Shown here piece by piece: positions 1-7,803 of a stretch of DNA of 64,000 nucleotides. Location: positions 124,001 to 188,000 of the forward strand of contig NZ_SZPR01000017.1 in assembly GCF_005280195.1 (NCBI RefSeq), in the 5' to 3' direction. Source of the stretch: Streptomyces galbus (lineage in GTDB: Bacteria > Actinomycetota > Actinomycetes > Streptomycetales > Streptomycetaceae). A model generated the notes under the pieces. It did not search any database and was not told where the DNA came from. It was given only the letters and a program-made list of their open reading frames with translations. The number at the start of each line of letters is the position of its first letter. The stretch's first letter is position 1. Both the position numbers and the translations under genes were made by a program.

Positions 1-894
1 GCGCTCGGTCTGCTCAAGGACCGGGAACAGGTGGCCGAGCGGCTGCTGGCCTCCTCCGCCAAGCACTCCTTCGACCCGGACGAGGAGCTGGACTGGGACG
101 CGCCCTTCGAGGACGGCAAGTGGTTCTGGCCGCCGGAGCTGGTGTCGCTCTACGACACGCCGCTGTGGAAGCGGATGAGCGAGGAGCAGCGGATCCTGCT
201 GTCCCGGCACGAGGCGGCGGCGCTCGCCTCGCTGGGCATCTGGTTCGAGATCATCCTGATGCAGCTCCTGGTCCGGCACATCTACGACAAGGCGGCGACG
301 AGCGCGCACGTGCGCTACGCGCTCACCGAGATCGAGGACGAGTGCCGCCACTCCAAGATGTTCGCGCGGCTCATCTCGCACGGCGGCACCCCCTGGTACC
401 CGGTGAGCCGGGCGCACCAGAACCTGGGCCGCCTGTTCAAGACGATCTCCACCACGCCCGGGTCGTTCACGGCGACGCTGCTCGGCGAGGAGGTGCTGGA
501 CTGGATGCAGCGCCTGACCTTCCCCGACGAGCGGGTGCAGCCGCTGGTCCGGGGCGTCACGCGGATCCACGTGGTGGAGGAGGCGCGGCACGTGCGCTAC
601 GCCCGCGAGGAGCTGCGCCGGCAGATGCTGACGGCGCCGAAGTGGTCCCAGGAGTTCACCCGGGTCACCTCCGGCGAGTTCGCCCGGGTGTTCTCGGTGG
701 CCTTCGTGAACCCCGAGGTCTACACCAACGTCGGCCTGGACAAGCGCGAGGCCCTCGCCCAGGTGAAAGCCAGCGGCCACCGGCGCGAGGTCATGCAGAA
801 CGGCTCGAAGCGGCTGACCGACTTCCTGGACGACATCGGGGTCCTGCGGGGTGTCGGCCGCCGGCTGTGGAGGTCCTCGGGGCTGCTGGCCTGA
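1..894 (+). CDS. AurF-like diiron oxygenase (5' end outside window)
   Basis: The frame is open from base 1, so the start lies upstream of the window; a GTG at 31 is available, but homology-like sequence continues before it. The protein is helical and carries the repeated carboxylate/histidine pattern of AurF-type (p-aminobenzoate N-oxygenase family) non-haem diiron enzymes: EIEDECRH followed by HVVEEARH, which supplies the H...E..H ligand set. Its size (about 298 residues visible) fits the roughly 300-residue family. These enzymes oxidise amines or other substrates with O2; the substrate cannot be read from the sequence. A TetR gene follows 137 bases downstream on the same strand and may regulate it. 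Confidence 0.8.
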   Translation, partial: ALGLLKDREQVAERLLASSAKHSFDPDEELDWDAPFEDGKWFWPPELVSLYDTPLWKRMSEEQRILLSRHEAAALASLGIWFEIILMQLLVRHIYDKAATSAHVRYALTEIEDECRHSKMFARLISHGGTPWYPVSRAHQNLGRLFKTISTTPGSFTATLLGEEVLDWMQRLTFPDERVQPLVRGVTRIHVVEEARHVRYAREELRRQMLTAPKWSQEFTRVTSGEFARVFSVAFVNPEVYTNVGLDKREALAQVKASGHRREVMQNGSKRLTDFLDDIGVLRGVGRRLWRSSGLLA

Positions 895-1031
895 CGCGGG
901 GCACACCGCCGGGGGACGGCGGCTCCGGGTGCGCGCCCGGCGCCCGCCGGACGGCGCTCCGGGCGGCGGGGGCGCCCGGCTCCCGCCGCCGGACCCCCGC
1001 ACGATCTCCACGCTCCGATTACGCTGCACGC

Positions 1032-1682
1032 ATGACCCCCGCCGCCCCCGCGTACCGCAGGCTCAGCGTCGAGGAGCGACGCCGTCAGCTCCTCGACGCC
1101 GCGCTGACCCTCTTCGCGCACCGCGCCCCCGAGGACGTCTCGCTGGACGACGTGGCGGAGGCGGCGGGCGTGTCACGGCCGCTCGTCTACCGGTACTTCC
1201 CCGGCGGCAAGCAGCAGCTCTACGAGGCGGCGCTGCGGTCGGCCGCCGACCAGTTGCGGCTGTGCTTCGACGAGCCCCGCCAGGGCCCCCTGCTCCCCCG
1301 CCTCGGCCGGGCCCTGGACCGCTACCTCGCCTTCGTCGACGAGCACGACGCCGGCTTCAGCGCCCTGCTGCAGGGCGGCAGCGTGGTCGAGACGTCCCGG
1401 ACGACCGCCCTCGTGGACGGCGTACGGCGGGCCGCCGCCGACCACATCCACAGCCACCTGGGCGTCACCGACCCCGGGCCCCGGCTGCGGATGACCGTCC
1501 GCATGTGGATCACGTCCGTGGAGGCGGCCTCGCTGATCTGGCTCGACGAGGGCAAGCAGCCGCCCGCCGGGGAGCTGCGGGACTGGCTGGTGGACCAGTT
1601 CGTGGCCGGACTGACGGTGACCGCCGCCCGCGACGCGCAGACCGCCGAGCTGGTGCGCGGTGCGCTCGCCGCCGAGACCTGA
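1032..1682 (+). CDS. TetR/AcrR family transcriptional regulator
   Basis: A 216-residue protein. Residues about 10-60 form a TetR N-terminal helix-turn-helix: LSVEERRRQLLDAALTLF, then a recognition helix VSRPLVYRYF followed by KQQLY. The C-terminal all-helical part (about 70-216) is the ligand/dimerisation domain and has no recognisable ligand signature. The ATG at 1032 puts the conserved first helix about ten residues from the N-terminus, as is usual. It lies just downstream of the diiron oxygenase and is followed 14 bases later by a small conserved gene, so it may control its neighbours. This is inference from position. Confidence 0.88.
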   Translation: MTPAAPAYRRLSVEERRRQLLDAALTLFAHRAPEDVSLDDVAEAAGVSRPLVYRYFPGGKQQLYEAALRSAADQLRLCFDEPRQGPLLPRLGRALDRYLAFVDEHDAGFSALLQGGSVVETSRTTALVDGVRRAAADHIHSHLGVTDPGPRLRMTVRMWITSVEAASLIWLDEGKQPPAGELRDWLVDQFVAGLTVTAARDAQTAELVRGALAAET

Positions 1683-1696
1683 TCGACACTGGTGGC

Positions 1697-2002
1697 GTGA
1701 AGAGCGAAGACACCCCCTTCGAGGGCGGCCCCATGGACGGGCGCGTCCTGCCCGTGCTGGTCGGCCCCACCGGCCAGCCCCCGAAGACCTACCGCATCCC
1801 CGTGCCCGACGCGGCCGGCGGCCCGCCGACCGTCCTGGTCTACCGGCGCGAGCCGCGCGGGCACAGCAAGCGGCTCGGCCTGCCGCGCGGCTGGAAGTAC
1901 ACCTTCGACCCCTCCGGGGACACCCGCGGCCACCGGGTGCGCTGGCCCTGGTCCAAGCCCGCTGCCACGCCGGACGGCAAGCCGGACGACCCGCACGGGT
2001 GA
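1697..2002 (+). CDS. small conserved hypothetical protein
   Basis: A 101-residue reading frame from GTG 1697, with an in-frame ATG at 1733 that would give MDGRVLPVLVGPTG... and 89 residues. It is basic in the middle and rich in Pro and Gly, with no signal peptide or membrane segment and no motif I can assign. Third-position GC is high, as expected for a real Streptomyces gene, and it fits neatly between the TetR and NlpC/P60 genes. I recognise it only as the kind of short protein conserved among Streptomyces; the function is unknown. Confidence 0.6.
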   Translation: MKSEDTPFEGGPMDGRVLPVLVGPTGQPPKTYRIPVPDAAGGPPTVLVYRREPRGHSKRLGLPRGWKYTFDPSGDTRGHRVRWPWSKPAATPDGKPDDPHG

Positions 2003-2106
2003 CCCCGTTGCGCCGAACCGCGCACACTCGGCGCGCGGGACGGGCCGGAGCGTGGTGATGCTCGCCGTGCGGGGTGGAGGGGCCACCCCGGCGCGGAGGT
2101 GATGAC

Positions 2107-3300
2107 GTGTCAGGAAGGCTGCTGCGCCTGGTCTGTACGGCGGCGCTCGCCACGCAGGTCGCCCTGGTCCCCGGGGCCGCCGTCGCCGTACCGGAGCCGG
2201 ACGGGTCCGCGGAGCCGTCGGTGGCCGAGCTGCTGACGGACCTTCAGAAGCTGTACCGGGAGGCCGAGCAGGCCACCGAGGCCTACAACGCCACCGAGGA
2301 GCGGCTGCGGCACAAGCGCGCCGAGGTGGCCCGGCTGGACGGTCGACTGGCGCGCGCCCGGCTCGCGCTGGACGACAGCCGCAGCGAGGCCGGCCGGCTC
2401 GCCCGCCGGCAGTACCAGGCCGGCAGCGACCTCTCGCCCTATCTGCGGCTGCTGCTCGCGCACGACCCGCAGCACGTCCTCGGCCAGGGCCATGTGATCG
2501 GGCAGATGGCCCGCGAACGGGCCGGTACGACGGCCCGGCTGGCCGGTGCCGAGCGACGCCGCGACGAGCTGGCCCGCCAGGCCCGCGCCGCCCTGGACGC
2601 CCAGCTCACCCTCACCGAGCGGCGGAAGAAGGAGCGCGACGACGTGCGCCGGCGGCTCGGCGACGTCGAGGAGATGGTCGCCTCGCTCAGCGCGCGGCAA
2701 CTGCACGAGGTGGCGGAGCTGGAGCGCAGCGGGGTCGACGAGCGGCAGCGGGAACTGGAGGACTCCGGCGCGCTCGGCGAGGACGACGCCAAGCCGACCG
2801 CCGAGGGCGAACGCGCGGTGCGCAACGCGGTCCGCCAGCTCGGCAAGCCGTACCAGTGGGGTGCCGAGGGGCCGCGCTCCTACGACTGCTCGGGCCTGAC
2901 CTCGTGGGCCTGGGACCGGGCCGGGACGCCGATCCCGCGCACCAGCCAGGAGCAGTGGGCGAAGCTGCCCCGCGTGCCCCTGGACGCGCTGCGGCCCGGC
3001 GACCTGGTGGTGTACTTCCCCGAGGCCACGCACGTGGCGCTGTACCTCGGCGACGGCCTGGTGGTGCAGGCACCCCGCCCCGGCGCCCGGGTGAAGGTCT
3101 CCCCCCTCGCGGCCAACCCGGTACTGGGCGCCGTACGCCCCGACCCGGACGGCCGGCCCGTGGCCCGTTACGCCCCGCCGGCCCTCCCGGCCACCGCGGC
3201 GGACGGCGCGGACGGGGGCGACGACGCCGCGGCCGGCCCCGCTGCTCCCGGTCGCGGGGGCCTTGTCGGGCGTCAGGCGGCCAGCAGGGCCGCGCAGTAG
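2107..3300 (+). CDS. secreted NlpC/P60 cell-wall hydrolase with coiled-coil N-domain
   Basis: A 397-residue exported peptidoglycan hydrolase. GTG 2107 is preferred because GGAGGT lies just upstream and the product then begins with a signal peptide (VSGRLLRLVC..., hydrophobic to about residue 30, Ala-rich cleavage region). Residues about 40-235 are a long charged coiled coil, the RipA/PcsB-like regulatory arm. Residues about 250-365 are the NlpC/P60 domain with the catalytic Cys in YDCSGL and His in THVALYLGDG. Such enzymes cut the D-Glu-mDAP stem bond during growth or division. The last 28 bases overlap the end of the convergent gene at 3273-4742. Confidence 0.88.
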   Translation: MSGRLLRLVCTAALATQVALVPGAAVAVPEPDGSAEPSVAELLTDLQKLYREAEQATEAYNATEERLRHKRAEVARLDGRLARARLALDDSRSEAGRLARRQYQAGSDLSPYLRLLLAHDPQHVLGQGHVIGQMARERAGTTARLAGAERRRDELARQARAALDAQLTLTERRKKERDDVRRRLGDVEEMVASLSARQLHEVAELERSGVDERQRELEDSGALGEDDAKPTAEGERAVRNAVRQLGKPYQWGAEGPRSYDCSGLTSWAWDRAGTPIPRTSQEQWAKLPRVPLDALRPGDLVVYFPEATHVALYLGDGLVVQAPRPGARVKVSPLAANPVLGAVRPDPDGRPVARYAPPALPATAADGADGGDDAAAGPAAPGRGGLVGRQAASRAAQ

Positions 3301-4742
3301 CTGTCCACGCCCATCAAGGGGGCCGGCGGCGCAGGCGGCCGAACGGCGCGGACCAGGCGCGGCACCTCGCGGGACCAGCGGCGCAGCGGCAACCAGGCGG
3401 TGACGTAGACCTGTTCCCGGTCGGTACCGCGGCGCCCCCGGCCCCCGACGTCGTGGCGCAGCCGGGGGCCGCGGCCGCCGCGCTGGACCGCGTGGCGGGT
3501 GAAGGTGTTCGCCACGGCGCGCATGTCGGCCCGGGTGAAGACCTCCGGCAGACCGGGGGCGTCGTGGTAGAGGCAGAGGAAGTCGAGGTCGATGAGGGCG
3601 TGCGTCACGTCCTCGGGCACGGTGACCGGACGGTAGGAGGGGCGGACGTCGGACCCGTCCGTCTTCGGGTCACCGGTCGCCTGCCACCCGCGGTACACCC
3701 GGCCGAAGCCGGGCCAGTAAGGCCAGGACGCCGCGCCGTCGGTGACGGTGAGGTCGCCGCGCAGGGCGCGGGCCGTCGCGGCGGCGCGTTCGCGCCAGCG
3801 GTCCTCACCGGTGACCACGGCGAGTTGCACCGCGGTGCGGCCCATCGCGAGGAACTCGTTGGTCGGCAGTTCCGCGCCGGCGAAGGAGACCGGCTCGTCG
3901 GGCAGCCAGCGGTAGAACCCGCGCCCGTCGTCGGTCGTCCCCCACTGCTCGTCGTGCACGCGCAGGGCGCGGTCCACCGCGTCGAGGTAGCCGTCGACGC
4001 GGCGCCGCACCGACGTCGGCACGGCGCCGGGCCGTTCGCGGGCCAGCCGGGCCAGTCCCGCCATCGGGTAGGTGATCATTCCCGTCTGGGCGGCGAGCGG
4101 GACCATCGCCGGCCGTAAGGCGAAGACACCGGGGCGCGGGCGCCGGGGACCGCTCGCCGGCCGGTCGGCCGGGACGAGCCGGGCGGTGACCGCGGTGCGC
4201 TGCTCGTACGCGGCGTACAGGACCCGGTCCGCCCGGCGCTCGTCCAGCGGGTCGAGGCTCAGCCCCGTCACCTCCACGTCAGCCCGCCCGGGGCCGGTGA
4301 CCGTGACGCGGAAGTGCCGGTCACCGTCCGCCGCCACGGTGACCTTCGCGGTCCTGGCGTGCGGCGGGCAGACCGTGAGGTGCAGAGCGGGCCGGCCGTC
4401 CGTGTCGCACAGGACGGCGGAGGCGGCGGTGAACTTGTGGGCGCTGCTCCACACCGGCAGGCTGCGACCGCGGAAGTCGCGGACGCCGCGCACGTCGTCG
4501 CGGGCCCGGAGCACCTGGTCGATCAGTTCCGCGAGCCGTTCGGCGTAGCCGGGCCGGCCGGTGTGCCGCGCCATCAGCAGATAGCCCTGCATGCGCCACG
4601 AGGTGCCCCAGCCGATCACACCGGTCTCGTTGTGGGGCGGCACGTCCGGGCCGTTCACTCCCTCGAGACCGCGCTCGGTCTCGTGGAAGGCTCGTGTCCC
4701 GGCACGGCGCGGGCCGGCGACCCGTTCTATGAGAGAGGGCAT
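3273..4742 (-). CDS. hypothetical protein, possibly an alpha/alpha-barrel enzyme
   Basis: About 489 residues from ATG 4742 (MPSLIERVAG...); an ATG at 4778 would add 12 residues, and neither start has a strong ribosome-binding site. There is no signal peptide. The sequence has regularly spaced helical hairpins and aromatic or acidic patches (GWGTSWRMQGYLLMARHTG, WPYWPGFGRVYRGWQ) reminiscent of six-hairpin glycosidase/epimerase folds, but I do not recognise the family and no catalytic set is certain. Codon use is ordinary for Streptomyces. It converges with the NlpC/P60 gene and overlaps it by 28 bases. Confidence 0.6.
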   Translation of the reverse strand: MPSLIERVAGPRRAGTRAFHETERGLEGVNGPDVPPHNETGVIGWGTSWRMQGYLLMARHTGRPGYAERLAELIDQVLRARDDVRGVRDFRGRSLPVWSSAHKFTAASAVLCDTDGRPALHLTVCPPHARTAKVTVAADGDRHFRVTVTGPGRADVEVTGLSLDPLDERRADRVLYAAYEQRTAVTARLVPADRPASGPRRPRPGVFALRPAMVPLAAQTGMITYPMAGLARLARERPGAVPTSVRRRVDGYLDAVDRALRVHDEQWGTTDDGRGFYRWLPDEPVSFAGAELPTNEFLAMGRTAVQLAVVTGEDRWRERAAATARALRGDLTVTDGAASWPYWPGFGRVYRGWQATGDPKTDGSDVRPSYRPVTVPEDVTHALIDLDFLCLYHDAPGLPEVFTRADMRAVANTFTRHAVQRGGRGPRLRHDVGGRGRRGTDREQVYVTAWLPLRRWSREVPRLVRAVRPPAPPAPLMGVDSYCAALLAA

Positions 4743-4851
4743 CGCGTGAGTATGCCACCACCGTCGGTGGCGGCCCATGCCCTCGTACTGCGCGGGCCGG
4801 GACGGGGGTTCCGCGTCCGCGGCGACGCCCGCCCGCCCGCCGGGGGACCGC

Positions 4852-5244
4852 CTACGTCTCCGCCGTCGCTCCCGGTCGGGGACCCAGCCCCGTCGCCGCC
4901 GTGTCGATCGCCTCGTCGAGGACCTCGCGGGAGCGGGCCAGGTCGGCCATCACGCGGTCGATCCGGTCCCGTTCGGCGAGGAGTTCCTCGAGGAGCTTGC
5001 CGTCGGCGCGCTCGTTGGGGCCGCCGTCGGCGTCCCGCATGCACGGCAGCAGCCGGGCGATGGTCCGGCTGTTGAGGCCGGCCGCGTACAGGGTCTGGAT
5101 CCGCACGACGCGGTCCACCGCCCACTCGCCGTACTCGCGGTGCCCGCCGGGCGTGCGCTCCGCGGTGAGCAGGCCCTGCTGCTCGTAGTAGCGCAGGGAG
5201 CGTTCGCTGACGCCGCTGCGCCGCGCGAGTTCGCCGATCCGCAT
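4852..5244 (-). CDS. MerR family transcriptional regulator
   Basis: A 130-residue MerR protein with MRIGELARRSGVSERSLRYY at the very N-terminus (winged HTH), then the wing GGHREY and a dimerisation helix from about residue 75 (LLEELLAERDRIDRVMADL). There is no cysteine cluster typical of metal sensors, so it is more likely to respond to an organic or redox ligand. It is transcribed away from the flavin oxidoreductase at 5322, and the 77-base gap holds a palindrome inside an over-long promoter spacer, the usual MerR operator layout. It probably controls itself and the reductase. Confidence 0.9.
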   Translation of the reverse strand: MRIGELARRSGVSERSLRYYEQQGLLTAERTPGGHREYGEWAVDRVVRIQTLYAAGLNSRTIARLLPCMRDADGGPNERADGKLLEELLAERDRIDRVMADLARSREVLDEAIDTAATGLGPRPGATAET

Positions 5245-5283
5245 GGCCGCTCCCCTCGTCCGTCCCGTGCCGCCGGTCCGGGC

Positions 5284-5315
5284 TTGATTCTCACACCGGT
5301 GTCAGCTTCTACGGT
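5284..5315 (+). promoter_or_regulatory. MerR-type promoter/operator for the flavin reductase, apparently leaderless
   Basis: TTGATT at 5284-5289 and TACGGT at 5310-5315 are separated by 20 bases, the over-long spacer on which MerR proteins act. The spacer contains the perfect palindrome ACACCGGTGT (5293-5302) near its centre. The ATG at 5322 lies seven bases after the -10, so the transcript would start at or beside the start codon. This is read directly from sequence; regulation is inferred from the divergent MerR gene. Confidence 0.6.
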
Positions 5316-5321
5316 ACGGCC

Positions 5322-6446
5322 ATGACGCACACGACCACGGAATCCGCCCTCTTCCGGCCGGTCCGGCTCGGCCCGCTGGACCTGCCCAACCGGCTGGTGA
5401 TGGCGCCGCTGACCCGCAACCGCGCGGAGGCGGACGGGGTGCCCTCGGCCGTCATGGCCACCTACTACGCGCAGCGCGCGTCCGCCGGGCTGATCATCGC
5501 GGAGGCCGCGACGCCCAACGCGGTCGGGCAGACGTACCCCCACATTCCCGGCATCCACACGCCCGCGCAGGTGGCCGGATGGCGGCGTGTCACCGACGCG
5601 GTGCGCGCGGCGGGCGGGCGGATGGTGCTGCAGCTCCAGCACGGCGGGCGGGTCGGGCACCCCGAGACCAGCGGGCTGACACCCGTCGCCCCGTCGCCGG
5701 TGCCCCTGCCCGAGACCCTGCACACCCCGAGCGGGCGGCAACCCTCCGTCGTGCCGCGCGAGATGACGGCCACCGACATCCGCGCGACCGCCGCCGACTT
5801 CGCGGGCGCCGCCCGCAACGCCCTGGACGCGGGCTTCGAGGGCGTGGAGGTCCACTCGGCCAACGGGCACCTGCTGCACCAGTTCCTGGCGGAGAACACC
5901 AACCGGCGCACCGACGCCTACGGCGGGCCGGTCACCTCGCGCGTCCGGTTCGTGGTGGAGGTGGTGGAGGCCGTCGCCGACGCGATCGGACCCGAGCGGG
6001 TGGGCCTGCGCGTCTCCCCCGGCAACACCGTCAACGGCATCGCGGAGGGGGACACGGCACTCCTCTACCCCACACTCGTGAAGGCCCTGGACGACGGACT
6101 GGCCTACCTCCACCTGGGGTACGCCGACCCGGACGCGCCGCTCTTCGCCGAGCTGCGCCGCCTGTGGCCGGGCACCCTGATCGCCAACCCGCGGCTGGCC
6201 CTGGACGAGCCGCCCCTGCCCGCGAGCGAACGGCTCCTCGCGGCGGGCGCGGACCTGATCGCCCTGGGCCGCTCCTTCCTCGCCAACCCGGACCTGGTGA
6301 CCCGGCTGCGCACCGGCGCCCCCCTGAACGCGGTCAGGGAGGCGTACCTGATGTACACGGGCGGCGAGGAGGGCTACACGGACTACCCGACGCTGCCGGC
6401 CGGGCCCGTGTCCCGTCAGGCGGCCCCGGACACCGCTGCCAGGTAG
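5322..6446 (+). CDS. old yellow enzyme family alkene reductase (NADH:flavin oxidoreductase)
   Basis: A 374-residue FMN-dependent TIM-barrel enzyme of the NemA/OYE class, close to full family length. It begins with FRPVRLGPLDLPNRLVMAPLTR, the classical FMN-binding start. The substrate-binding and proton-donor region is VEVHSANGHLLHQFL followed by NRRTDAYGG, and the C-terminal phosphate site is ALGRSFLANPDL. These enzymes reduce activated C=C bonds such as enones, maleimides and nitro-olefins with NAD(P)H, often as detoxification under a MerR or TetR regulator, as here. The end of the gene overlaps an antisense remnant of a flavin monooxygenase (6416-6472). Confidence 0.92.
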   Translation: MTHTTTESALFRPVRLGPLDLPNRLVMAPLTRNRAEADGVPSAVMATYYAQRASAGLIIAEAATPNAVGQTYPHIPGIHTPAQVAGWRRVTDAVRAAGGRMVLQLQHGGRVGHPETSGLTPVAPSPVPLPETLHTPSGRQPSVVPREMTATDIRATAADFAGAARNALDAGFEGVEVHSANGHLLHQFLAENTNRRTDAYGGPVTSRVRFVVEVVEAVADAIGPERVGLRVSPGNTVNGIAEGDTALLYPTLVKALDDGLAYLHLGYADPDAPLFAELRRLWPGTLIANPRLALDEPPLPASERLLAAGADLIALGRSFLANPDLVTRLRTGAPLNAVREAYLMYTGGEEGYTDYPTLPAGPVSRQAAPDTAAR

Positions 6447-6472
6447 GCCGACGTCTTCTCCGGCTCGGAGAA
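6416..6472 (-). pseudogene. C-terminal remnant of a flavin monooxygenase paralogue
   Basis: Read on the minus strand, these bases encode FSEPEKTSAYLAAVSGAA and a stop. That closely matches the last residues of the intact flavoprotein at 7804-9057 (FYEPEKTAAYLTSVTGA, stop). At DNA level, 6441-6472 and 7826-7857 differ at 4 of 32 positions. Similarity ends abruptly at 6472, where the AT-richer insert begins. It is either the stump of a second copy or one arm of a repeat made when the insert arrived. Confidence 0.6.
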
Positions 6473-6492
6473 CGAGCCGGTTTCCCTCTTGA

Positions 6493-6545
6493 TCACTAGG
6501 CCTCCGGAGCCCTGTGTGCACGTTCGAATCCTGCTGCGGGCGCGT
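6493..6545 (+). other. tRNA 3'-end-like remnant (possible attachment-site scar)
   Basis: GTTCGAATCC at about 6522-6531 is a standard tRNA T-loop. Its flanks, GCACG and CCTGC, pair as a T-stem with a single C-C mismatch. No matching acceptor, D or anticodon arms can be completed upstream, and no CCA follows. It is therefore a fragment, like those left when an element integrates into a tRNA gene. The parental tRNA cannot be identified with confidence. Confidence 0.4.
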
Positions 6546-6719
6546 GTGGGACAACAGACGATGCCTGCACGCTGCCTCACGGGGGCCCCGCCGCCGGACC
6601 GTGTGGCTGAAGCGCCCCTCCTCCCCTGTCAGCCAGACGGCTCCATTTCCCACCCCGCCGGTCGCGATTCTGTGACTGGCAAGGGGGCATCTCCGCTCGC
6701 GATCCCCTAATCGGTCGAC

Positions 6720-7403
6720 CTAGCCCTGCCACTCCGCTTCCCTTACATAGCAGCCTGAAACCTTGCTGGAGGCCTTGGCCTTGGGCATGTCATTACGCCA
6801 ATAAAAGATGTCTTCTCGACTTGCTCCGTCGCGGATTTCATCAACGGCTTTCTTTGAAATGATCAGGCAGAAATTCTTCGTCACTGGATTATGGTTCTCC
6901 GATCGACTCAACTCAAGTGATCCCTCATACCGACCCGGCTGGAAACTCCAGCCGTCAGCCTGAAACAAGAAGGTCGGCTGCTGAGGTCTATCTTGACTTA
7001 CAAGGAACGGAGCGGGGTCACCAGACCACCTGTATGAGATCCATTCCTTGACAGGGTCGAAGTTCCACGTGCCGACCTCTTTCCAATAGAACACCGGTCT
7101 CTTTGAAGAGGAAATCGAGCCGACAGGAGTCAGGCGGAAACGCGCGTCACGGATGACCTCGACATCCTGAGTTTTGATCCTAGTGGACACTGTCGGCTGA
7201 AGGTAGAGATGAGTGTCCTTGCCCACCAGTCCAATGCGCATGAGATGAGGAAGCGCCATATCGATTTCAGGCTTCTTTTGAAGTTCCGTGAAGTTGTACA
7301 GGGAAAAGGCTAGGGCCACTACACCTGCGGCCGTAGCAGCCCACTTGTGCACGGCGTCGAAACGCCCACGCCGGGGCGTCACCTCATCATCGCTGTCGAC
7401 CAT
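6720..7403 (-). CDS. hypothetical single-pass membrane protein
   Basis: A 227-residue protein from ATG 7403 (MVDSDDEVTPRRG...), chosen because AGGG lies at the right distance upstream; an earlier start at 7484 is possible. One transmembrane helix (WAATAAGVVALAFSLYNF, about residues 21-38) follows a short charged cytoplasmic tail, leaving an extracytoplasmic domain of roughly 185 residues rich in Trp, Tyr and Lys. I do not recognise the family. Base composition is clearly lower in GC than its neighbours, and it is the only gene of the 6.5-7.8 kb insert, which suggests horizontal acquisition. Confidence 0.65.
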   Translation of the reverse strand: MVDSDDEVTPRRGRFDAVHKWAATAAGVVALAFSLYNFTELQKKPEIDMALPHLMRIGLVGKDTHLYLQPTVSTRIKTQDVEVIRDARFRLTPVGSISSSKRPVFYWKEVGTWNFDPVKEWISYRWSGDPAPFLVSQDRPQQPTFLFQADGWSFQPGRYEGSLELSRSENHNPVTKNFCLIISKKAVDEIRDGASREDIFYWRNDMPKAKASSKVSGCYVREAEWQG

Positions 7404-7706
7404 GCTCTTACCCTGGCCAAGGACGAATCCCCCAACCAGTTGGGCTGCTCCAGATGGCGAGCAAGTCAACACCCAGCGAGGCATTCACTCGTCTCGTGCT
7501 GAGATACGTGTCCCTGGCTGCCTCCGGTCGACGCACTCGCCGTCGTGGCTGACTGATGTCGGCTGAGGCTAAGACACTTAGCCAGCGTCACTCAGCATGG
7601 CTCCTGAGCCAGAACTCTGTCTCGTGGACAAAGCCACACCAGCCGGGCAGTCCTCGGTGACTGCCCACGTGACTTGGGTGTAGGCACTGAACGCCCGGAA
7701 CGCCTG
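7404..7706. other. intergenic stretch, no gene seen
   Basis: This is the remainder of the insert upstream of the membrane-protein gene. It has mixed composition, and short open frames on both strands lack ribosome-binding sites and Streptomyces codon bias. The promoter of the 7403 gene should be here, but I could not place one convincingly. Confidence 0.4.
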
Positions 7707-7735
7707 CGGCCCCGGAGAGGCTGTCTCCGGGGCCG
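7707..7735 (-). terminator. hairpin terminator of the cvn/monooxygenase operon
   Basis: A perfect 12-bp stem, CGGCCCCGGAGA paired with TCTCCGGGGCCG around a 5-base loop, lies about 70 bases beyond the stop codon of the flavin monooxygenase. There is no U-tract, which is normal for Streptomyces terminators. Confidence 0.6.
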
Positions 7736-7803
7736 TCCGTGGGCCGTGCGAGGGCGGTCGGCGTCGACCGACGACGACGGTCCGAGCCCAGGTCAGAAGC
7801 CGT

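Noticed and set aside
120..1682. A 520-codon frame joining the diiron oxygenase region and the TetR gene
   Set aside because: Only its last 216 codons are the TetR protein; the earlier part is an out-of-frame reading of the AurF-like gene.
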